Shown here: positions 1-11,400 of the stretch, one piece after another
How positions within the stretch are numbered: the stretch's first letter is position 1
Layout of the letters: the number at the start of each line of letters is the position of its first letter
Assembly: GCA_964036045.1 (NCBI GenBank)
Contig: OZ038383.1
Span: 7,704,430-7,768,429 of the forward strand
Reading direction: 5' to 3'
DNA from: Eutreptiella sp. 'Long Island Sound 2002'
Taxonomy: Eukaryota; Euglenozoa; Euglenophyceae; Eutreptiales; Eutreptiaceae
DNA: 64,000 nucleotides
The notes under the pieces: model-generated
What the model saw: only the letters and a program-made list of their open reading frames with translations
Told to the model about the DNA's origin: nothing
The model's database searches: none
Made by a program: the position numbers and the translations under genes

Positions 1-365
1 TGGGAACCACCAACGAAACCCAATGAAAGAAGGAGACACCGAGTTGACCAAATTCCGGGCCTGCCTCCTAGGACCGTTTGAGATGATGTAGAGACAACCC
101 AAGTATCAAGATATGTGGGGGGATGCATTTCCCATGTGGACCCCGAGGTACGGTCTTGCTCTTACCACAACACCCCTAGGCCGCCAACAATTGCCCGTCC
201 CCACCTTCTTCCACATCCTCTTAGGAGGACATGCTCATGAAAGCGGTGGGCGCATTCCTGCAGGGCGGGGGCACACCTGCCGGCCAGCAATGAGGCCACT
301 CCAAGGCCGGTGCCCCCAGGGTGGGGGAGCCCTTACCAGCCAGCACCACGGTACACATGGGCTAG

Positions 366-1214
366 AGGGCCCATGATGCAGCTCTCCACGCAGTCACGCG
401 AGACTGGGGCTCCGGGTATATGGCCATCACAGTCTGAGCCATCGAAGACACGTACCTATGCCAAGTACGAATGGCATTGCCGGGTCAAGACCCCAGTGCG
501 ACGCTGGATTTTGTGTTCACCAACCGACTCCAGATCCTTGCCCTTCGGAAACGAGGGTTCTCGGCCGCCAAGAACCCCAGTCAGGCCTTCGATACCTGGA
601 AAGACTAGGAGCTCTTCCGCCGTTCATCACGGACCGACATCACCTCCAAGTCCAGGCAGTGGGCCGGAGCCCGAGGAGAGAAACTCCCAAGATTATGGGC
701 CACATTGGACCACTTCATGGCCTTGTGTGAACACAGGGTGCACTGGGTGTGGTCGCGAGTCTTCTATGCCGTGGGCATGGCGTTCACCATGTGCCTCCGC
801 GTCAGCGACGTGGCCACCCTGCGATGGGGATGGCTTCAACACCCGAACTGGTTTGTCTTCTCCGACTACAAGGTCAACAAGACCATGGCTGCCCAACCAA
901 TCCCGCCGGTCTGGGAAACTTGGCGAAGGTCGCTCTGGGACAATTGCAGCACCCACCACTTTGACGATACCACCTTCTTGCCAGGAGGGCCAGACACACT
1001 GTGAAAACTCCAGTGGCAACTACCCCAAGGCACGGAATTCGAACTATCGGGATGGCATCCTTGGAAACACATGTGGGCATCCGCATTCCGGGCGCTAGGA
1101 GGATCTCTCACAGCCCTAGCCATCTCGGCACGGTGGCGGACCCCATGCCAAGCCGCTCATTACGCTGCAAACCCACCCTCATGGTACTTTCCAGCCAGAG
1201 TGGTCATTCCATGA
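366..1214 (+). pseudogene. Decayed tyrosine recombinase of DIRS/Ngaro-like retrotransposon
   Basis: One reading frame gives a coherent recombinase-like protein broken by three in-frame stops (TGA at 435, TAG at 606, TGA at 1002) and ending at TGA 1212. The N-terminal half carries a helical SAM-like stretch (ATLDFVFTNRLQILALRKR, then KNPSQAFDTW). The catalytic half shows the Arg-I box (AFTMCLRVSDVATLRWGWL, Arg codon at 798), a beta-hairpin Lys (DYKVNKT), an HxxK in place of the usual HxxR (WHPWKH, near 1050), the ARW box and a candidate nucleophile Tyr in AAHYAANP (codon 1161). These fall in the order expected for tyrosine recombinases of DIRS-type retrotransposons or Cryptons. DIRS is preferred because a matching RT fragment lies at 34.5 kb. 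The reading frame is otherwise intact, so decay looks recent. Confidence 0.7.
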
Positions 1215-1262
1215 CCCAAAGGGTGAACAGGCCACATCACGAGAGACTGTGAATGGTCATGG

Positions 1263-2398
1263 ATGAGGGTTAAAGACCTATGGCATGAGGATGCCTTCTG
1301 CTGGGATAAAGGAAGGAAAAATGATCAACAGCCACCCACAATCCAATCATTCGCCATACCCACAACCGTGGATGAAGTTGTGGACTCCGACATTGACAAA
1401 GATGACATGGATGTGGCGGAGGACTCAATCGGAGAACCGCAACTGAGACCAGATGCTAGTGGAGAAACGGTGCAGACCTAGACCAACGATTGATCGCCAC
1501 GATGTACCTCACGAGATGGTACTGAGCTACAGCCCGAGCGAGAACCCATAGTACACCGCGAAGCCCCCGTTCACCACATCAGTCGACGCCCCGGTGGCAG
1601 CCGATGTCGCACCCATCGCGATGGCGAGCGGACGCCCACCCACCCTAGGAAAAGCCACCCAGAATCCAACGGGACCATCCCATAGTCCGCCTAGGCGGAA
1701 CCCTGCCGAGGAGAGGACCTCCCACACCCAAAGGTACTCTAGGTCCCAGCCAACACCTCCCAAGTACTAGAAACCAACAAGCACGAAGCATTGGCGACCC
1801 CTTACCAGGTAGGAGCAGAACCAACATACGTCCATGAGGTGTTGGAGTATCAAATGTCAACAGCGTCCACCAACTCGTGGGGGAGGCAAGCGTTGGATTC
1901 GGCGCAGTCACCCCTTTCATCACCACGGTCTACTAATGGTAGTGAACCCACAAGGAACGATGCTGCCCTCAGAACGTCGGTCTTGGGGAAGCGACCACCG
2001 TTAGACACCCGACTCCCCAAAACGTCCCCGGCGCAAGAGATACCTACGGTCCGGGGAGAGACCCACACCCACTAACATGCCCTAAGGGAGCGATTCAGAT
2101 GGGGCCCCACATTGGGGCTACCTGGTCACAGCACCTGAGCACCAAGGCACGTTCTGCCACTGGAGGCTTGTGCACGTGCAACCAGCCGGAGATGAAGATG
2201 GGCAGCACCCTACCGAACACCCTTGAGGCGATGAAGGAAGTGGCACAGAAGATGGCCCGACACAAGAGCACTACCAGGGAGATCTATGGGTTGTTGCGGG
2301 ACTTGGGCACAATGGTGCTGACCAAGGCAGCCAATCCTACCATGAGACGAGTGGCAGCAAACTGGTTCTCAGAGGTACTAACAGGTCCGGAGACATGA
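1263..2398 (+). other. Unrecognised coding remnants downstream of the recombinase
   Basis: Two short open stretches have protein-like composition: an acidic segment at 1263-1481 (EVVDSDIDKDDMDVAEDS) and a helical basic segment at 2099-2398 (ARHKSTTREIYGLLRDLG, then MRRVAANWFSEVL). They lie on the same strand as the recombinase and could be parts of the same element or the gag of a neighbouring copy. No known domain is recognised, and the DNA between them is closed in all frames. Bases 1-365 upstream of the recombinase hold nothing I can name. Confidence 0.25.
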
Positions 2399-2870
2399 GG
2401 GCCTAGGACGTATCCCTGGGAGGAGATGTCAGCCCAAAGCCTTGAAAATCTGGAGACCCGCCGAGCAACAGCCTCCTGATCGAGACCGCCGCGAAGGGTT
2501 TTGGTTTGGCGGGAAGAGTCCCGATTCCAATTGAGATGTGGCACTACCTGCGACCACCAACTGGCGTGATGCTCAGACAGCAGCCCCAAACCAGCCCCCC
2601 ATTAACGACCCCATGCTGGTAATAGAATATGCGCTGCATGCCCTGCACTACACCCTAGCTTCTTATATGGGGCAGACTTCGTACAAGGGCTGACTTGCAC
2701 TGAGTGGGGGGGAGAGAAGAGAGAGAGGGTGACGGAGAGAATGAGTACAAGACCAATGCATCTGATGGTATACTATCCCGACATTCGTTACCCCCCACTC
2801 AGCACAGATGACCGCACAGGGCAAACCCACCAATGTACTTCCTTGCAGTGTGATGGTTGCTTAGATGGGC

Positions 2871-3157
2871 AGTACAAGACCGTCGGATGAATACACATTG
2901 GAATGCAGTGTTGTGCTGTGCAAGGCGGTGCGAAACAAGACCAAAGTTTGGCAAGAAGCTTATGTTTGACGCTTGCTCAGAGCTTTCTTTTTTTAAGCTC
3001 CCACCCACCCACCCACCCACCCACGGGTGACGTGTCTATTTGCAATCCCGTGCCGAGGGACACTCAATCTGTGTTGTGCATGGATGGGCAATACAAGGCT
3101 GTCGGATGAATACACATTGGAATGTAGTGCTGTGCAAGGGGGTGCAAAACAAAACCC
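2871..3157 (+). repeat. Pair of ~70 bp direct repeats
   Basis: The segment at 2871-2945 recurs at 3086-3157. Both read TCGGATGAATACACATTGGA, followed by a short variable part and then GTGCTGTGCAAGG. A (CCCA)n microsatellite at 3001-3024 lies between them. No coding potential is evident. Confidence 0.7.
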
Positions 3158-3576
3158 ATCGGCAAACAAATATGCGTCCCAAAGGAAAAGGACAGAGACT
3201 TTGTTGTTTGCGACATACAGTGATCTCAGTCTTGACAAAAGCGTGAGAAAGTAGCATGTGTTTGGCTCTATTTTGCAGCGTGGTCATGGTGGATGTCTTT
3301 CATTTTGTCCTTAAGATGAGTATGGCATTGCTCCGCAAATACTTCAACAGTGTTTCATCAAACCTCAGACGGAACTTTGGAGGGATCCTTGTGTGTTGCC
3401 TACCGTGGAAGGTTGTCGATCCGTATCACCAGAGCGCCACCTCCCGTTTTGCTGTCGCTTGGAATCGCGGGCCCACTATTCATTGCAATAGATATTGTCG
3501 ATGGCAGACGGTCTGCAGGAAGCCGTTATGACCTCATGGGCCAGAACTTGGGACACATATTTATTTGCTGATGGGG
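3153..3576. repeat. Imperfect inverted repeat around a ~370 bp spacer
   Basis: The segment at 3153-3180 (CATCGGCAAACAAATATGCG) returns in reverse complement at 3549-3576. It could be the ends of a small decayed foldback element. The spacer has no recognisable gene. Confidence 0.45.
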
Positions 3577-4354
3577 CTTTCAAATAGGTCCCTCTTGTTG
3601 AACTCTGGGGACCAATTGGTAAGCAGGTCCCTGACAGTGCACTGTAGGCAAAAAGCAAAACTGCGCTTGTAGCGGCATTGCATGGACATTGTCGATGCCA
3701 AGATTCCGCCTCGTAGACCGATGGACATGTCTAAATCCACAGTGAAGCCTTTGCTCATTTTGTGGGTGTCCCAATTGCTCACAGACCCACCACCTTCTTC
3801 CTAGGTAAAAGCTTCTTGGTCCAAGGCTTCGGACATTGTTCCGTAGGTAGCTTATGTTGATGATGTCCCACCCCCACTAGCTGTAATCTATTTGCCACCT
3901 CCCCCAATTGTTGTGGTGCACGCAGGGAAAGCCGGATTGCGTGCAGGTTCCTGTTGCCAATGTTGCACTGGAGCAGGAGACGGTTGTCGTTGCAGAGCTC
4001 GTTTGCCTTTGCAACGCCGTAAACGGCCACATCAACCACAGGCAAGAGCAGCTCTAGAGGAGCGTGCCAACAATAAGGCGAAGAGGGGAACAGCAACCAC
4101 TGCGAGCCCAAAATTGGCGACAAGTTCCTCTGTTGCCTCCTCTTGTGCCACACCTTGTGTGCCTGCACTTCCTCCTGCTGCCAAGGAAACTGCCAGTGAC
4201 AGTGACAGCGACAATAGTAGCAGTAGTAGCAGCATTGGCAGTGACAGGACAGTGACAGTTAGAGTGATAGTGACAGGGACGTGGTGTGACAGAAAATTGT
4301 TCGTCATTTATTTGTTGTGCAATCTTCATGCCGTGAACCATGAAATGATGGAAA
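3577..4354. other. Unassigned stretch with a Ser/Asp-coding microsatellite
   Basis: No gene is recognised. An open frame at 3892-4575 (+) covers part of it, but its composition is that of a chance ORF. It passes through a CAGTGA/AGTAGC-type repeat at 4195-4265, read as an Asp/Ser run, and then into the minisatellite below. Confidence 0.4.
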
Positions 4355-4681
4355 ATGAAATAACGGGAACCATCCAGAGCCCAAACAATAGCAACCATCC
4401 AGAGCCCACCAAGAAACAACAGCAACCATCCAAAGCCCACCAAGTTATATCAGGAACCACCGAGAGCCCACCAGGAAACAACGGCAACCATTCCAGAGCC
4501 CACCGACAAATAACAGCAACCTTTCAGAGCCCACCAGGAAACAGTAGGAGCCATGCAGAGCCCACTAGGAAATGACAGCCACCATCTAGAGCCCACCAGG
4601 AAATAACAGCAACTATGCAGAGCCTACCAGGAAATAACGGAAATAGCAGGGATTGTCCGCAGCCCACCAAGAAGTAACAGT
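4355..4681 (+). repeat. Minisatellite, ~31 bp unit, about ten degenerate copies
   Basis: A degenerate tandem array built on CCATCCAGAGCCCACCAGGA followed by AAYAACAGCAA. Units vary by substitutions and small indels, and the array ends near 4681. It is non-coding as far as I can see. Confidence 0.75.
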
Positions 4682-5477
4682 GTGTTTGAAGCTTCAGGAT
4701 TCCTAGAGGTGGCGAAATCCCCCCCCCCCCGGGCGAAATTGTCGTCGTCGACCTTGTCCCCTGCCCCCCCCCCCCTCCCGCTGTAGAGGTAGACTATCCG
4801 GGTGATGTCCAGGCGACAGGTAAACGTGCCACACTGGACACTCTGACTGCAAAGGGCCTCTGATAAAGCTTGAGCCCCGTGAGCTCCGTTGCTGGGCCCC
4901 GATGGGGTACGCCGGGATACATCAGGACAAGAATTAGGGTCTGCTTGGATACAGTAGGATACACTGCTATGAACTACCACACACTGCGGTTGACACTCAT
5001 ATTTTCTAGGGATGGCGGAGCGAACCATGGGCCCCGTATACCACCTGCCCCCTGGGCCGCAGTAATAGCCAGGGCTGTGTGCCTATACGTCTGAGCGTTG
5101 CTTCGGTGGCCACTCTCTTTTACAACGTTCTCCTGCAGCACATTTGCATTTTCTTGGCAGAAGTTGCCCACTATTGCTGCTGTGGATGCATGCGAACCGA
5201 TGTCTCTGTGCATTACTAAGCCTCAGGTGCATGGAGCTCTGTCAGGGGGGGTGGTGTGGGGGCACCTGATCCTTGTATGCGCCCCCCAAAGTCCACCAGA
5301 CCAGGGGCCTGCCCTAAGCAACAACCATCCACGTCATGCAGTGAGAGGGGCCGGAAATTGGGACGCAGCGAAAGAGCATGTGTCAGAAACCCACGGTTGT
5401 ACTTCTGTGATGCAGCCTCATAGCATGGCAAGTGATGGGCTGCAGCAATTTTCAACACATTGCACACTGGCTGGACC
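4682..5477. other. Intergenic stretch upstream of the giant gene
   Basis: C-rich homopolymers lie near 4713 and 4764. I see no gene, promoter or RNA. The last ~30 bases before the giant gene are pyrimidine-rich and end in CTGCTGCAG at 5498, which could be a 3' splice site. Upstream exons of that gene may therefore lie in or before this stretch, but I could not identify one. Confidence 0.4.
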
Positions 5478-8400
5478 ATGAGCTCTCCCCTGCTGCAGGT
5501 GATGGGGCCGACACACATGGACGTGGGCACGGACATGCACGTGGACCCCGGCATGGCCCCGCTGGAGTGGCAGCGCGCGCTGCACGACCTCCAGGCGGAG
5601 CGCAACCCGGCGTCCGCGCGCAACCGCACGATGCTCCACGCCGAGTGGGACGCGCCCGCCGCCCTCGAGAGCCCCCACCACAGCGCCAGCCCCCGCCACG
5701 GCGCCGGAGAGGGCTCCTCTGACGGCTCTGCCAGCCCCCGCAGCCCGAACCAGCTCGCCGCCCCCGCGCCCGACGGGACCCCGGAGGTGCCGCCAGACAA
5801 GAAGTGGAAGCGCGGCCTCCAGAAGCTGGCGGCCATCCGGCGGCTCAGCGCCACCACCGTCGCGCCCCAGGGCATACCCCACGGGGACCTGCCGCGCCCG
5901 CAGCTGCAGCGCCCGCACTCCCTGGCGGAGTGGGTGGGGCGACGCAAGCCGCAGCACGAGCAGGCGCTGCGGCAGATCGAGGCGCAGGCGACCGCCTGGG
6001 GCTTGGACATGCACGAGGGGTTCGTGCCGCGGTCGCCCGCCGGCCACGCCCCGGAGGCGCACGCGCTCTGGGACACTGTGTTCGCGGTAGCGCACATACC
6101 AGGGGCGCAGGCGCTGCTGGACATCCCGGCGGCGGCGCAGAAGGCGATGGCGCTGGAGTACCAGGTGGTCGCGCGCGCGTGCCTGCAGGCGGCGGGTGGC
6201 ACCACGATCCAGTGGCACGCCGACACGCTGCAGTGCTGGTTCCCGTCCGTCCTGGCGGCCGCCCGCTTCGCCGCGGACCTCCAGCTGAAGCTGATGGAGG
6301 TGTCGTGGGCCCCAGCCGCGTGCGCGGCGTTCCCGGTGCCGCCCCCCCGCGCGCCCGGTGAGCCGCCCATTTGGCACGGGCCGCGGGCGACCGTGGCCCT
6401 GCACATGGCGCACAAGGCGTCGTCGCTGCAGGTGGCGCGCGCGGCGTACGACGCGGCGCTGCAGGAGGCCCTCAGCCTCGCGCAGTGGGGCCGCGGAGGC
6501 GAGGTCGTGCTCTCCGGGCGCGTCCCGGTCAACGCGGTGCCGGAGGACGTGCTCCGGGTCCACCCGGTGCCGGAGGGCCCGACGGCCGTGCAGGACCTCG
6601 CGCCGCTCCGGGTCGCCTTCCCGCCGGCGCTGGACGAGCGCGCGGAGGACATGCGGCAGTTCCCCTTTGGCTCCGGCGCGCCACCCGACGGGCTGCTGAT
6701 GGGCAGCCGGCTACAGGCACTGTACGACCACCACTGCCAGGCCATCCTGAGCTGCGTGGCCATCCTGAGGCGTGCGGTGGAGTTGGGCGAGCCGCACCCC
6801 AAGGACGCCGCGCTGTGGAGCACCGTCCAACGGGCCAGCCCCCGCAGGCGGAAGTCCATGGCGCCGGCGGGGGTTGCGGCAATGCTGGTGGTGCCGCCGC
6901 TCCCCATTCCCGAGGAACCCCCGGAAGACGGCGTTGGGGACGACGATGGCGAGAGCGAGGCCGTGGGGGAGGTAGGCGGGGCGACGGAGGACAACGCCCG
7001 TGCAGCGCCGCCACAGAAGGTGATGCGGAGGAGGTCGCGTGCACGCAGGAGGAGTATTGGTGGCGTGGAGGCAGGGGCCCAGCAGGAGGGCTCCGAGGGC
7101 GAGGAGGGCCGGAAGGTGAAGAAACCGCGGAGCGGCCGAAAGGGCACAGGCGACGTCCTCGACCGGGAAGCGGATCCGGAGGCCCGGGCCGAGACGAAAA
7201 AGTTGCGGAAGCGGCTGAAGAAAGGCTCGTCGCGGAGGCAGGACAGCGGGGCCGGCCCGGACGGGTCCGCCCGGGACCTGAACGACCTCAGCGACACGTG
7301 GTCCGACATCGACTTTGACCTGGAGACGGAGGCCTCGTCGCAGGGCACCAGCCGCAATTGCAGCCGGCCCGAGTCCCCGATATCCTCCCCCTCCCACGCC
7401 CCCAGTCCGACTCTCAGCCTGGTTGCCGTTGCTGAGACAAAGTTGCTGGCCCGGAAGGTGCGGGAGCGCGTGCGGCAGGGGTCCATGGCGGGGGTTTCGG
7501 AGCCGGGGCGGTCCAACAGTGTGATCGAGGACATCACCCTGAGCATCCCGGACGTTGGGGGCATGGCCCTGTGGGCGTCGACTGCCGAGGACGCAGCCCC
7601 GCCCCAGGCCCCGGCCCTGCGTACTGCGACAGCGACGGCAGCAGCGGAGGCCGGGCCCGGCGACCCGGTCGCGCTCGGCGACGACGACCTGGAGCGCCTG
7701 GAGCGGATCGCGGAGCTCGAGACCTGCATCGCGGCGCTGCGTGCGGAGGCAGGGGCTGCGGAGGCCGCGGAGGCCAAGCAGCTGCGGCGGCTCGAGCAGG
7801 AGGTGCAGCGACAGAGGCGGTGCCTGAAGGGACTGCAGGCCCACGAGAACGAGAGCGCCGTCCGGTATTACATGCTGCGCATGTCGAGGCTGGCGCCCGA
7901 ACCCGCCCCCGAGGGCCCCCTGCCGACCCCGGACGCTGTTGCTCCGGCGGATTTCAAGGCGGCCATGGACCGCCGCGTCGCGCAGGCGAGGGAGCGCTTC
8001 CGGCGGGAGCAGCGCCTCGCCGCCCAGGCCGGCGCGCTGGAGCCGGAGGTGGCGGCGCGGCACTCGCACTTGTCGGCGGCCATGGCGCAGCTGCAGGGGC
8101 TCGTGGCGACGGAGGATGACGCGCCGCTGGAGGCGGAGGCCCAGCAGGAGCTGCTGCTCCGCGTCCGGGAGGTGGAGCAGCGGCTCGGGGTCGCAAACGC
8201 TGACGACGCGGCGGCGCAGCAGTTCCAGAAGGGCAACGCGCCCACGGCCGCGGCACTGGCGGCGCGCATCGGGTGCCTGCGGGCGCAGTTCGGGGCCGGG
8301 GCCGCGCCCGGCGGTGCGCAGTCGAGGGTCGACCTCGTGAACGACATGCAGCGGCAGTGGCTGGGGTCGCAGCTGGACCGGGCCCTCCATCAGCTCCAGG

Positions 8401-11400
8401 GCCTTGCTGCCCTTGAGGCGGAGCTCCTGGCGCTGGAGGCCGGACCCGCGGCCGCGGACGCCGCCGGAGGCGGCCCCGAGGCCCAGCCCCTCGCCACGCG
8501 CCGCGCCGCGGCGGCCGAGCGCGTGCGGACCCACGCGGACCTCCACCGCAAGGGCCTCGACGCCATCACCGCGGAGATGCAGCGCGCGTCGGATGCGGCG
8601 CAGGTCGAGGCCCGGGCCAAGTACGCCGACCTCCTCGCGACGGAGGAGGGCGCGCGTGCGCTGGCCCGCGTCCGGGGCGTCGGCCCGGTCCGGGCGGCGG
8701 CGCAGCTGCCAGGCCTCCTGCGCGCCGCCCGGCGGAAGCCGCGCCGCCAGAGGGACACGGGGAGGGAACCGCTGGGGCCGGGACGGGGCCCGGAGGGGCA
8801 GGCCCTGATGCAGCAGCTGGAGACCACGCTGCAGTCGCTGACCGAGGACGCCCTCTCCTCCTTCCTCGAGCTGGACGGGGACCGCCTCGATGGGCTGAGT
8901 GCCGCAGTGCGCGACGCCGTCAAGCACGCGCTGGCGGCCCCCGACGACGCACCCGGTTGCCCGCCCGCCGCTGGTCCCCCAAGCGAGGGCCCCGCGGAGC
9001 TCCAGATCAGCCCGCGCATGGCACAAGAGGTGGAGCTGCTGCGGCAGCAGATGGGCGAGGGCCTGGAGGAGGAGGTGCGGCGCCTGTCCACCCCTGAGGC
9101 CGAGCGGCGGATGGCGTCGCTGCAGTCGCGCATGCAGGCGGCCCTGCGGCGGATCGATGCTGTCGCCTCGACGCCGTTGGAGCGGACCCAGGCCGATCAC
9201 GTGCGGCTGCTGGTCGCCCAGAAGCACCTCGAGTTCGCCGTGCGCTGCCCCCCCGAGCGCCACGCGGCGCTGGGGCTGCCCCCGCTCTGGGAGCTCCAGA
9301 AGGCTGCGAGCGCGCAGGCGACGGCGCTGGTGGAGGCCCTGAAGGGGCTGCGGCCGACGCACGGCGCGTGCGACGACCTGCTGCGGGGGGCCCAGGTCAA
9401 GAATGCCAAGGCGGTGGCCCAGCGCTACCTCCTGCTGCAGGCGACGCCCGCATCCGGCCGCCATGAGGCCCTGCGCCGGCTCTGGACCGAGTTCGACGCT
9501 GCGGCAAAGCGGCTGGTGCGGCCGCTGGACGACCCGCCGGCGGAGGATGACGCGCGCGCGGCGCACCGGGAGGCCACGCTGGGCTACCTCAAGGTTCTCA
9601 ACGCCCAGTGCCAGTGGATGCGGCGGCAGCCAGACACCGAGGCGACGGCGCTCGCGGAGTTGACGCGCACGCGCAACGCCGTCCTCGAGGAACTCGCGGG
9701 GGCGGTATTGGGGGAGGGGGCGCCCCCGGGGCCCCCGGAGGCCCCGGACCACGCGCTGCTGAGGATGGCGGCGTCGTTCCAGAGCCTGACCGAGCCCTGG
9801 GACTACGACCTGCCGGCCTCGCCGCTGGCGCGCGCGCAGCTCAGCCTCGCCGTCCGCGATTTCACGGGCCACGCGCCGCTGCACACGGCCCCCGCGATGG
9901 CCGCCGCCACCGCCTACGCGCAGGAGCGGCTCGCGACGGCCGCGGCGGCGGCGGATGTGACGGCGGACGGTGTGGCCGAGGTCGTGGGCGATGCCGCAAA
10001 GGACCTGCAGCGGCAATGGGAGTTCCGCCCCCACGTCCCGGCGCTGCTGCGCGCGCACTGGGACGCCGCCGCGACCCTCCAGCGGACCGTGGACCGGGCG
10101 CTCGGGGGCGCGGAGGCGGAGCGGAGAGCGCCCGCCGCCGCGGCCGCGCGGCTGCGGCGGGCCCTCGTGGGCATCGCGGGGCTGGCCTCGCGCACAGCGG
10201 AGGCCCCGGGGGCGGGGGCCGCGGTGGAGCTCTTTGCGAACGCGGCGGCCGTTGGGGCCGCGCTGAAGTCCGTTGCCGCCGAAGTCGACGCCTGCCGCCG
10301 CGCGGGGGACGTGGCCGCGCTGAAGGCCACCGCCCACGGCGTGACCGCGCGGCTGCAGGCCCTCCGGCCGTGGCTGGAGGGGGACGGGCACGCGGAGCCG
10401 ATCCGCCGGGCGCATGCGCTGCTGCAGGAGCTGCACACCGCCGCCGCCGGAGATGGGCTGGAGGGGCTGCCGCTGGACCAGCTCAGCGATCGGGTGGGGG
10501 CCCTGGCGATCGACCTCGAGGACTACGGAGGCCGTCTGCGGGACGAGAGCGGCGCGGCGCTGCGGCCCGTGCTCGACCTCTGTGCCCACGCGCAGCGGGC
10601 GCTGGGGGTCGTGCAGGAGGTCGAGGCGCTGGTGGCCGACGAACGACAGCCGCTGTCGCGGGCGCACGCCCTGTACCGGGGGTGTCTGCGGGCGCTGCAG
10701 GACGTGGACAGGGCCCTGCAGCCCCACGTGCGTGACGTGGACCCGCCGCGCCTCGCGGTGGCGGTGCCGCTGGTGCGGCTGCAGCTGCTGCACAGCGACG
10801 CCGTCTGCGGGGCCGCGGCCCCGGCGGACACGCTCTCCGAGGCCGCGGCGGCCGCGGCGCAGCTGCAGCAGGCGCTCAAGGGCGTGCCCGGGGACGGGGG
10901 GCTGTCGGAGGCGGACGGGCAGGCGCTGCGGCTGCAGCACCTGCACCGGCAGCTGGTGCTGGGGGGCGGGGGGCCGCAGGGGGTGGGGGTGCAGGAGCAG
11001 CTGGGGGCCCTGCTGCAGGAGCTGGTGCGGGCGCGGTACGGGGGCGACCCGGGGCTGCGGGAGGCGCACCACATCGCGTTCATCCGGGGCCTCCTCGCCC
11101 AGTCCAGGGCCACCCGGTCCTCCGAGGCGGCGGCACGGCTGGAGGACCAGGTGGAGGTGATGGTGCAGGCGCTGGGGGCCGGGGACCCGGGGGCTGCGGC
11201 GCCCGCCCCAGCCGCCGCGGTGGTGGTGGAGAGTGTGCTCGGCCTCGGGCTGGAGGGGGCCGGCGGGGGTGCGGAGGCCCCGGGCCTGCTCCTGGTGCCC
11301 GGCGCCGGGCCCCGTGACACATCGGGAGGCGGGGGGGCGGGGGGTGCGGGCACCAAGAAGGCCATCGTCACGAAGCTGGCGCGCTCTGTGGGGGCGCAGC

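Noticed and set aside
4355-4681. CRISPR array
   Set aside because: The ~31 bp units are themselves degenerate and have no regular unique spacers; it is a minisatellite.
5216-7777. 853-codon minus-strand open frame
   Set aside because: Another antisense shadow; Ser/Arg/Ala-rich low-complexity product, overlapping the cyclase-like region whose plus-strand reading has recognisable motif order.
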